This document shows positions 7,481 through 12,706 of a DNA stretch of 12,706 bases, in pieces. Below the pieces are notes generated by a model. It was not told the DNA's origin, ran no database searches, and saw only the letters and a program-made list of their open reading frames with translations. The stretch's first letter is position 1. The number at the start of each line of letters is the position of its first letter. Both the position numbers and the translations under genes were made by a program. Source of the DNA: CAZPXF01 sp964590945 (lineage in GTDB: Bacteria > Bacillota > Clostridia > Lachnospirales > Lachnospiraceae); NCBI GenBank assembly GCA_964590945.1, contig CAZPXF010000067.1, positions 1 through 12,706 on the forward strand, read 5' to 3'.

Positions 7481-8038
7481 TCAAAATGTCGGCGGCGTGC
7501 TCACCCATATGAATTTTGCCGGGCGTACAGTATGATTTTCTATATAGTGATTGCGGTTTGCCGGGAAATAAAAGCTCTCCCCTGCCTTCACCACATACAT
7601 CTTCTCACCCAGATGCAGCCGGATACGTCCGGATATCACATAACCAAATTCCTCGCCCTCATGCGGCTTATCCTCGAACAGGCTTTGATGCGGCTGCACC
7701 ACCACAAGCAGCGGTTCCATCTGATTATTCTGCGCCGTGGGGACGATCCACTGGATGCTGTTGCCCCCATCGTCGATCTTCTCAAAAAAACCTTCCTCCG
7801 AAAAAACGACGTGCTCCTTCTCCGTCTCCTTGAAGAACTCCGAGGCCGTTGTCCCCAGGCACTCGATCAGATCCAAAAGCGTTACCACAGACGGCGCTAC
7901 CTGGCCGCGCTCAAGCTGCGATATATACCCCTTCGTCAGCTCCGCCCGATCCGCCAGTTCCTGCTGCGTGAGTCCGTTTTTATTTCTCAGATCCCTGATC
8001 TTTTTGCCGATGCTTTCATTAATATAATCTGCTTCCAT
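7481..8038 (-). CDS. XRE-family regulator with C-terminal cupin domain (PuuR-like)
   Basis: The protein has 185 residues, the standard size for HTH-cupin regulators. The N-terminal XRE helix-turn-helix spans about 10-64 (IRDLRNKNGLTQQELA, then GYISQLERG as the recognition region). A cupin barrel follows at about 108-180 with HEGEEFGYVISG (metal or ligand pocket residues His126 and Glu130) and the second motif PANRNHYIEN (His164). Relatives such as PuuR control polyamine genes and bind small ligands through the cupin. As first gene of the potABCD operon it is the probable local regulator of the transporter, likely autoregulated through the repeats at 8098-8171. The ribosome binding site is weak (GGGAAA, about 9 bases upstream), consistent with low regulator amounts. 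Whether it represses or activates is not visible. Confidence 0.88.
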   Translation of the reverse strand: MEADYINESIGKKIRDLRNKNGLTQQELADRAELTKGYISQLERGQVAPSVVTLLDLIECLGTTASEFFKETEKEHVVFSEEGFFEKIDDGGNSIQWIVPTAQNNQMEPLLVVVQPHQSLFEDKPHEGEEFGYVISGRIRLHLGEKMYVVKAGESFYFPANRNHYIENHTVRPAKFIWVSTPPTF

Positions 8039-8097
8039 AACGTATTTCCCATAACCTTCTTCCTATGGCTTGCCCATCATCAGACCTGTCATTCATA

Positions 8098-8171
8098 TAA
8101 TAAACAAAAAATCATTTTTTACTAAACTTCCCCCAGTGATTCGTATTATACTCTTAATAAACAAAAAGTCA
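8098..8171. repeat. Paired direct repeats, candidate operators of the pot operon
   Basis: The plus-strand 13-mer TAATAAACAAAAA occurs identically at 8098-8110 and 8155-8167. The match extends to 17 bases with one difference (TAATAAACAAAAA[A/G]TCA). The right copy overlaps the -35 element and the spacer; the left copy falls in the 5' leader. The copies are 57 bp apart. They are plausible sites for the XRE-cupin regulator encoded directly downstream. Confidence 0.55.
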
Positions 8172-8172
8172 A
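8145..8172 (-). promoter_or_regulatory. Promoter of the regulator-pot operon
   Basis: On the minus strand TTGACT (8167-8172) and a perfect TATAAT (8145-8150) are 16 bases apart. Transcription would begin near 8138, giving a leader of about 100 bases to the regulator start at 8038. This is the strongest promoter-like match in the window and the only good one found for the six-gene operon. Confidence 0.75.
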
Positions 8173-8190
8173 TTATTATTGTCACAATAC

Positions 8191-8235
8191 AGCAGATTCT
8201 GAAAAGCAAACGAGATTCCTGTTAAATAATCTGCT
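8191..8235. repeat. Inverted repeat in the leader of the plus-strand SDR remnant
   Basis: AGCAGATT (8191-8198) and AATCTGCT (8228-8235) are perfect 8-bp complements around a 29-base loop. It lies in the divergent spacer, 25 bases before the SDR start codon. It may be a leader hairpin or a regulatory dyad. No ribosome binding site was found between it and the ATG, and no confident plus-strand promoter was seen. Confidence 0.3.
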
Positions 8236-8260
8236 TATATGACTTCTGTTCCTTTCAACT

Positions 8261-8558
8261 ATGTTAAAAGGAAAAGTTGCGGTCATTACCGGAGGAACCC
8301 GCGGGATCGGATTACAGGTTGTAAAGACATTTCATCAGAATCACGCGCAGGTGATCCTGCCTGGTTCAAGAAAAGAAACAGTGGAGAAAGCGCTGAATTC
8401 TTTGAAAGCAGAAAACATCGACGCAGACGGATATTATCCGAATCTCAGCAATTATGATGAGGTAGATAAACGCCATGTTCAACACCTCAAAGGCCGTAGC
8501 GCCTGGAAGGATCGGAGAGCCGCAGGATATCTCCAATGCATTCCTGTTCCTGGCAAGC
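8261..8558 (+). pseudogene. Short-chain dehydrogenase/reductase remnant, internally deleted, cut by the assembly gap
   Basis: The first frame (from 8261) gives an SDR N terminus: KVAVITGGTRGIG with the Rossmann glycines, then GSRKETVEKALNSL and LSNYDEV (to about residue 68). It then turns into unrelated sequence. The next frame, from about 8466, reads INAMFNTSKAV, which resembles the SDR stretch before the catalytic Ser. It runs straight into APGRIGEPQDISNAFLFLAS, which matches the SDR C-terminal region (usually GRxGEPEDxANAxLFLAS). The catalytic Ser, Tyr and Lys region is absent. About 250 residues are expected and only about 100 remain before the N run. The pieces keep SDR order, so two internal deletions are inferred. 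Intact relatives are NAD(P)-dependent dehydrogenases. The start lacks a visible ribosome binding site. Contig-end misassembly is a serious alternative to real decay. Confidence 0.75.
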
Positions 8559-8658
8559 NNNNNNNNNNNNNNNNNNNNNNNNNNNNNNNNNNNNNNNNNN
8601 NNNNNNNNNNNNNNNNNNNNNNNNNNNNNNNNNNNNNNNNNNNNNNNNNNNNNNNNNN
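8559..8658. other. Assembly gap (100 N)
   Basis: Exactly 100 N stand here, the conventional placeholder for a gap of unknown length. It cuts the 3' part of the plus-strand SDR remnant and the 3' part of the minus-strand nuclease-family gene. Distance and even adjacency of the two sides are therefore uncertain. Confidence 0.98.
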
Positions 8659-9398
8659 ATTCCCCGCTCAATTCCGTATTCCACACCTTCGTCGAATATC
8701 AGCTTTGTTACCTTATTCATCCTGATCTCCTCCTTGATCCTTCTTGCGTCCTCCGCATCGATAAATTTGTCCGAAAATGTCAGTATTCCCGCAAAAACAC
8801 GCACTCTCTGCTCATCGTCCTCGATCCGCCTGGCAAGCTCCACCGTCTTTTTCAGCATCTTTTTCTTATTCTTTCCGCCCTCCACGGTCAGCGGCAGAAT
8901 AATGATCTCCAGTATCTCTTCATCCGTCAACCTGTGCTTCTCTTCCAGGCTGCTCTTTAATCTTCTGTATATTTTTCTGGTATTAAGGCCATTTAGGAAA
9001 ACCGGATCGATCTTCATCTTCATGCAGCCTACATCCAGAACCTTCCTCTTAATTCCCCTGATGTCGGCAGAAAAAATGATTAAAAGGCGGATCTGTGGGA
9101 AATCGCCGCCCTCCTGCGTCAGATAGCGTTTCAATATCCTTGCTATGTAGTTCACATATTTCACTACATCCTTTGCGGTAAATGAGCTCTCGTAATCCAC
9201 CAAAGCCCAGGTATCATCCGCCAGTATAAACAGATTATCAAGACGCAGCTCATTGGCCTCAACCCCCGGCAGATTCGTCGGCCTCAGATCCTTGATCCGG
9301 ATATCCGGCCTCCCGTACACTGCCAGACTCTTGTTTTTCAGCATCTCCGCCGATAGTTTCTGAGTAATGTCGTAATTCTGATAAGCGATTGCTTCCAT
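8659..9398 (-). CDS. Rpn/YhgA-like PD-(D/E)XK nuclease-family protein, C terminus lost in gap
   Basis: 246 codons are visible before the gap. The N-terminal half fits the PD-(D/E)XK fold of Rpn/YhgA-like proteins: ELRLDNLFILADDTWALVDYESS (49-71 region, written here in parts as ELRLDNLF and LVDYESS), with Asp53 and Glu70 as likely metal ligands, then VVKYVNYIARIL. The usual Lys or Gln after the Glu is Ser, so activity is uncertain. The C-terminal half is charged and helical (KNKKKMLKKTVELARR, DAEDARRIKEEI) and ends in GVEYGIERG, the start of the Gly/Glu/Arg repeat tail common in this family. The ATG at 9398 has GGGAGG 4 bases upstream; an ATG at 9440 has none. Such proteins are often labelled transposase, and Rpn members promote recombination or act in phage defence. 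It has no operon partner here. Confidence 0.7.
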
Positions 9399-9442
9399 AC
9401 AACCTCCCTTTCCTGCAAAGCCGTACAGAGAAATCGCCATAT

Positions 9443-9470
9443 ATTTACAATAATATATTTTATTGTAAAT
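9443..9470. promoter_or_regulatory. Perfect palindrome upstream of the Rpn-like gene
   Basis: ATTTACAATAA (9443-9453) and TTATTGTAAAT (9460-9470) form 11-bp perfect arms around a 6-base loop. It lies 45 bp upstream of the start codon. It overlaps a possible promoter on the minus strand (TTTACA, 17 bases, AAATAT). It could be an operator or an RNA hairpin at the start of the transcript. The AT content limits confidence. Confidence 0.4.
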
Positions 9471-9604
9471 TGCAATATGCTTTGCATCTACATTTTAACT
9501 TTGTTTCCCTGAATATTCCTCTGAACCGAGGACGATTCGTCACAGATGCAGCCACCCGACTGCTAAATTCGACTGCACAACGTGCAATGAGCGTATTAAT
9601 ACAA

Positions 9605-9652
9605 ATGATAGTCTCTCTGTACCGGATATCATCCGTACATAGAGCCTATCAT
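9605..9652 (-). terminator. Long hairpin downstream of galT, possible terminator
   Basis: On the minus strand ATGATAG/CTATCAT, CTCT/AGAG and TGTACGGAT/ATCCGGTACA stack into one near-continuous stem of about 20 bp. It has two single mismatches, one bulge and a 3-base loop. It lies 42 bp past the galT stop. Only a loose T-rich string (TTTGTATTAAT) follows, so termination is likely but not certain. A repeat-element end is the alternative. Confidence 0.45.
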
Positions 9653-9693
9653 ATTTAAGTCCATGTGTCAAAGAAAATTAATTCTTTAACCTT

Positions 9694-11190
9694 TTATAAT
9701 ACTGCGATAAATCTTTCAAACGCCGCTCTGCCTTCTTCTGTACACTTGTAAACGCCTGCATCCTCAAGCACTTTGACAAACACCTGGCCAATTTCTTCTT
9801 TCAGGATATCCATGACATTTTCTTCATTGATATCGTCATATTTTGCTATAATACCGTTCGCCCAGTCAAGATGCTTCACAAGCAGCTCTTCCTTTTCCAC
9901 AGGTTTCTTCTGTACAAGGCAGTCAGCCAAAAGCTCCATCTCCCCTTTTAACCTGGATGGAAGCACCGCAAGTCCCATAACCTCAATAAGGCCGATGTTC
10001 TCTTTCTTGATGTGATGATACTCACTGTGCGGATGGTAAAGTCCGAGCGGGCACTCCGCAGTCGTAATATTGTTGCGGAGCGTCAGATCCAGTTCGTAGG
10101 TATCTCCCTTCTTTCTCGCGATCGGAGTGATCGTATTGTGCGGCTCCCCGTCTGTCTCGGCGAAAATATATGCCTCCTCGTCTGTATATGCGCGCCATTT
10201 TCCAAGAATATGATCCGCCAGGTCGATCAGACGTTTCTCATCCTTATGCCGAATACGGATAACGGATAACGGCCAGTGCACGATACCTGTCTCCACGTCC
10301 TCATACCCCGGAACAGTAAAGCGCTTCTCAATTTCAGCGTCCGCCATGGCAAACGGATAGTGTCCGCCTTGAAAATGGTCATGTGTCAAAATAGAACCTC
10401 CCACGATCGGAAGATCCGCATTGGAACCGAGAAAATAGTGCGGAAACTGCTTAACAAAATCAAACAGCTTGATAAACGCCGCTCTGTCGATCCTCATCGG
10501 TATATGCTCGCCGTTGAATACGATGCAGTGCTCGTTGTAATATACATAGGGAGAATACTGGAATCCCCATTTGCTGTCGTTGATCGTAACCGGAATGATC
10601 CTGTGGTTTTGGCGTGCCGGATGATTCATTCTTCCTGCATATCCCTCATTTTCCATGCAGAGCTGGCACTTCGGATAGGCGCTCTGCTTTGCATTTTTTG
10701 CCGCCGCGATGGCCTTCGGATCTTTCTCCGGCTTGGAAAGGTTGATCGTAATGTCGATCTTCCCGTACGGGCTGTCGACCTTCCACTTCATATCCTTTTT
10801 CACACGATCTCTGCGGATGTAATTCGTATCCTGGCTGAATTCATAGAAAAATTCCGTCGCCGCCTCCGGACTTTCCTTGTATTTTCCGCGAAATATGCGG
10901 ATGATCTCGGATGGCCTGCTGACCATAACGCCCATCAGTTTCGTATCAAACAGATCCCGCGTGACGATATCATCGCTTTCGATGATCCCCTTTTCTAAAG
11001 CGGCGTCTGTAAGATTATCTAAGATCTTCTCCAGAACGATCTCTTCCCCGGAAATATCCACATCCTCATATTCATCCAGCTGAAGTACCTCCAGATACTG
11101 GTTGGTGATAAATGTTTTATCCTCCGTCTCGATCAGTCCCTTTTGCAGCCCATATTCCACAAGCTTTGCAATCTCCGTGTAAATGTTCAC
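9694..11190 (-). CDS. galT: UDP-glucose--hexose-1-phosphate uridylyltransferase (class II GalT)
   Basis: The protein has 498 residues, the normal size for the Firmicutes-type GalT, which is longer than the E. coli type. It exchanges galactose-1-phosphate with UDP-glucose in the Leloir pathway in the cytosol. Visible features are KCQLC (Cys175 and Cys178), the segment SKWGFQYSPYVYYNEH, and the active-site stretch GGSILTHDHFQGGHYPF with HDH at 270-272. PHNTITPIARK and LYHPHSEYHHIKKENIGLIEVMGLAVLP follow (given as family landmarks PHNTI and ENIGLIEVMG). The start is GTG at 11190: AGGAGG at 11200-11205 is 9 bases upstream, while the in-frame ATG at 11226 has no ribosome binding site. The gene follows galK by 70 bp with no terminator between, so they are probably cotranscribed. 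No galE is seen in the window. Confidence 0.93.
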   Translation of the reverse strand: MNIYTEIAKLVEYGLQKGLIETEDKTFITNQYLEVLQLDEYEDVDISGEEIVLEKILDNLTDAALEKGIIESDDIVTRDLFDTKLMGVMVSRPSEIIRIFRGKYKESPEAATEFFYEFSQDTNYIRRDRVKKDMKWKVDSPYGKIDITINLSKPEKDPKAIAAAKNAKQSAYPKCQLCMENEGYAGRMNHPARQNHRIIPVTINDSKWGFQYSPYVYYNEHCIVFNGEHIPMRIDRAAFIKLFDFVKQFPHYFLGSNADLPIVGGSILTHDHFQGGHYPFAMADAEIEKRFTVPGYEDVETGIVHWPLSVIRIRHKDEKRLIDLADHILGKWRAYTDEEAYIFAETDGEPHNTITPIARKKGDTYELDLTLRNNITTAECPLGLYHPHSEYHHIKKENIGLIEVMGLAVLPSRLKGEMELLADCLVQKKPVEKEELLVKHLDWANGIIAKYDDINEENVMDILKEEIGQVFVKVLEDAGVYKCTEEGRAAFERFIAVL

Positions 11191-11199
11191 TCTTTTTAC

Positions 11200-11205
11200 C
11201 CTCCT
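11200..11205 (-). promoter_or_regulatory. Ribosome binding site that sets the GTG start of galT
   Basis: A perfect AGGAGG on the minus strand stands 9 bases before GTG AAC ATT TAC. The only longer candidate, ATG at 11226, would place this site inside the coding sequence. The GTG start therefore explains the sequence best. Confidence 0.85.
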
Positions 11206-11260
11206 GAAACACATTTTATCGCTCATTGTAACTACAATACCTTTATGCTGCCTTATATAC

Positions 11261-12541
11261 CTATACTACCTTCATGCCGCCGTATTTACGAACCTTCAGA
11301 ACGTGGCAGGAACCTTCTCCGAACACCCCGTCGATCACTCTTCTGTAGTCCTCAACCATAGCGTCCGGTACAAACGCCTGAATCGTTCCGGCAAATCCGC
11401 CGCCGTGTACACGGCATACTCCTTTCCCCTTCAGAACCACTTCACTTACTGCAAGGCCGACCGATACGCTCTGCTCCTGAATCTTATGATTGGAATATAC
11501 ATTCTGCAGGAACTTAAAGGAAGAATCCCCGGACTCTCTGATCAGCTTCTTAAAGCCTTCAAAATCGCCTTCCTCCAGAGCCTTCACCTGTCCGTCCACT
11601 CTCTTATTCTCCTCATACCAGTGTATCGAGCGAAGAACGGCTCTGTCTCCGACACTTTTACGGAGCTTTGGAAGCTCTTTATAAAACGCGCGCTCCTCAA
11701 CCTCCCTTAAAACCTCTTTCCCAAAATATGCTGCCGCTTTCTTCATCTCCGCCGGAACTGCAGCATAATCGTCGGTCAGATCCGCATGCGACCCTTTCGT
11801 ATCAACAATACAAAGGCTGTGATTATAAGCGCCAAAATCCACGTCCACTCTTTTCACGGCCGGTTTCTTTGGATCGGCAAAGTCAATATTGATAAGTCCG
11901 CCGACGGAACATGCCATCTGATCCATCAGTCCGCATGGCTTTCCGAAATACACATTCTCCGCATACTGCCCAACCTGCGCAAGAAATACCGGATCGGGCT
12001 TTCTATCATTGTACAGGCCGGAAAAGATGTTTCCGATCAGAATCTCAAACGCCGCCGACGAAGACATTCCCGAGCCGCCCAAAACATCGCTTGTCACATA
12101 CGCCTCAAATCCGCCGATCCGATATCCTGCCCCCTTCAGACCTGCCGCAACGCCTTTGATCAATGCTTTGGACGTTCCTTCTTCCTTCTTCTCCTGCCCC
12201 AGCAAAGACAGATTTACTTTGATCTTCTTATACCCTTGTGATTTCAGGAGGATCATTCCGTCATCCCTCCTGGAGACGACAGCGATCACATCCACATTCA
12301 GGGATGTTGCAAGCACTTTACCATATTGATGATCCGTATGGTTTCCGCCGACTTCACTTCTGCCCGGGGCGCTGTAAATGGAAACCTCTTTCTCTCCGAA
12401 AATAGCTTCAAACTGACTCAGCACATCAATATAGCGTTTCTTCTGGTATTCCAGAACGCTCTCATCAAGATATATATCCTTTAAAAGCTCCTGATATTTT
12501 CCCTCACTGAATTCCTTTATTAAGATCTTGGTACTTTTCAT
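11261..12541 (-). CDS. galK: Galactokinase (GHMP kinase family)
   Basis: The protein has 426 residues, slightly longer than the usual 380-400. It phosphorylates galactose at C1 with ATP, the first step of the Leloir pathway. Motif 1 is GRSEVGGNHTDHQ (60-72), motif 2 the ATP loop GGSGMSSSAA (155-164), the catalytic Asp is probably Asp207 in CGLMDQMAC, and motif 3 is VHGGGFAG (378-385). Motif 1 differs from the textbook GEHTDY by Asn for Glu and His for Tyr, a variant I recall from many gut Firmicutes. The start at 12541 is chosen because AAAGGAG (12553-12559) is 11 bases upstream; the longer frame to 12598 would run through the promoter. It is the first gene before galT and is preceded by a promoter with repeated operator-like sites. 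Confidence 0.92.
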   Translation of the reverse strand: MKSTKILIKEFSEGKYQELLKDIYLDESVLEYQKKRYIDVLSQFEAIFGEKEVSIYSAPGRSEVGGNHTDHQYGKVLATSLNVDVIAVVSRRDDGMILLKSQGYKKIKVNLSLLGQEKKEEGTSKALIKGVAAGLKGAGYRIGGFEAYVTSDVLGGSGMSSSAAFEILIGNIFSGLYNDRKPDPVFLAQVGQYAENVYFGKPCGLMDQMACSVGGLINIDFADPKKPAVKRVDVDFGAYNHSLCIVDTKGSHADLTDDYAAVPAEMKKAAAYFGKEVLREVEERAFYKELPKLRKSVGDRAVLRSIHWYEENKRVDGQVKALEEGDFEGFKKLIRESGDSSFKFLQNVYSNHKIQEQSVSVGLAVSEVVLKGKGVCRVHGGGFAGTIQAFVPDAMVEDYRRVIDGVFGEGSCHVLKVRKYGGMKVV

Positions 12542-12569
12542 TGGTCTGCCATCTCCTTTCATCGATTGT

Positions 12570-12598
12570 ATAATAACACTTTTTAGTAAATTATTCAA
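12570..12598 (-). promoter_or_regulatory. Promoter of galK-galT
   Basis: On the minus strand TTGAAT (12593-12598) is followed after exactly 17 bases by TATTAT (12570-12575). Transcription would begin near 12563, only about 22 bases before the galK start. The ribosome binding site lies just after it. A second TATAAT at 12613-12618 lacks a matching -35. Confidence 0.7.
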
Positions 12599-12636
12599 TT
12601 TATTTTAGTAAATTATATGCTTTATTTTTTACTAAA
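12582..12636. promoter_or_regulatory. Three TTTAGTAAA palindromes, candidate galactose repressor operators
   Basis: The 9-bp palindrome TTTAGTAAA occurs at 12582-12590 and 12604-12612, and as its complement TTTACTAAA at 12628-12636. Start-to-start distances are 22 and 24 bp, close to two helical turns. The first copy sits between -35 and -10, where a bound protein would block RNA polymerase. The second lies just upstream of -35. A LacI/GalR-type or similar repressor is a reasonable guess; its gene may lie beyond the right edge. Confidence 0.6.
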
Positions 12637-12706
12637 TTTTTATCCGTTTATTTGTTGATTTTGCCGTACAGTCGAGACCCTGTCAATACTTCCCCACCGC
12701 ATGATG

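Larger units (their letters stand above)
9399..9693. other. Spacer between galT and the Rpn-like gene, rich in short inverted repeats
   Basis: This stretch of 295 bases holds no credible gene on either strand. Besides the palindrome at 9443-9470 it contains adjoining small dyads: CCTC/GAGG (9518-9531), GACGA/TCGTC (9531-9541), TGCAC/GTGCA (9574-9586) and a 48-base hairpin (9605-9652). CGACTGC is repeated at 9557 and 9570. The middle part is visibly less AT-rich than its edges. It could be a structured RNA or a dispersed intergenic repeat. Confidence 0.4.

Noticed and set aside
7202..8125. Plus-strand open frame spanning the potA start and the regulator gene
   Set aside because: It crosses two real minus-strand genes and their promoter leader and has no family resemblance.
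8366..8686. Open frames running through the N run on both strands
   Set aside because: Continuity through the gap is an artefact of N having no stop codons; only the pieces outside the gap can be read.
9389..9658. Plus-strand open frame of 89 codons in the galT-Rpn spacer
   Set aside because: No ribosome binding site, overlaps the start of the Rpn-like gene and runs through several hairpins; more likely non-coding.
9670..9687. AAAGAA/TTCTTT hairpin just after galT as terminator
   Set aside because: Only six AT-dominated pairs with no GC core; too weak to terminate by itself.
12542..12598. Longer galK start (19 extra codons)
   Set aside because: It would begin upstream of the promoter -10 and lacks a ribosome binding site.
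12681..12686. Perfect minus-strand TTGACA near the right edge
   Set aside because: The hexamer 17 bases downstream is CAAAAT, a poor -10, and the TTGAAT/TATTAT pair closer to galK is better.

Overview
The window looks like a chromosomal segment from a gut-type Firmicute, most likely Lachnospiraceae. The supports are strong AGGAGG-type ribosome binding sites, AT-rich spacers between moderately GC-balanced genes, a Firmicutes-type class II GalT, a GNHTDHQ-type galactokinase and an Rpn-like PD-(D/E)XK protein. This placement rests on recalled family resemblance, not on a search. Nearly all genes lie on the minus strand and are described right to left where transcription runs that way. A run of exactly 100 N (8559-8658) is a scaffold gap, so the two sides may not be true neighbours at that distance.

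Left end (1-1905): a carbohydrate module of an SDR dehydrogenase followed by an FGGY-family sugar kinase. The kinase has lost its middle (about 220 residues) across a short ATGCATGG junction and is out of frame. The SDR has a good promoter with two similar AT palindromes, one inside the -35/-10 spacer.

Centre (1983-8172): a compact six-gene operon with a clear promoter (8145-8172) and a rho-independent terminator (1983-2024). The order is XRE-cupin regulator, potA, potB, potC, potD, then a membrane 4Fe-4S protein resembling NapH. Genes are 11 to 28 bp apart or overlap by 1 to 4 bases. This reads as a polyamine-type ABC importer with its own regulator. Oddities are a PotA with two successive TOBE-like domains, a PotD anchored by a C-terminal membrane helix, and the translationally coupled ferredoxin-like gene. 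Two 13-bp identical direct repeats flank the start of transcription and are candidate regulator sites.

Right of the operon (8261-9693): a plus-strand SDR remnant that appears to carry two internal deletions and runs into the N gap; after the gap, a minus-strand Rpn/YhgA-like nuclease-family gene cut by the gap; and a roughly 290-bp spacer rich in inverted repeats.

Right end (9694-12706): galK-galT, the Leloir genes for galactose phosphorylation and uridylyl transfer. GalT starts at a GTG with a strong ribosome binding site. The galK promoter holds three copies of the 9-bp palindrome TTTAGTAAA/TTTACTAAA, one between -35 and -10, strongly suggesting repressor control.

No RNA gene, CRISPR array, complete insertion sequence or phage gene was recognised. 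The items most worth a second look are the operon-linked ferredoxin, the repeated operator patterns, the structured 9500-9652 spacer, and the microhomology-like deletion scars, which may be assembly artefacts.
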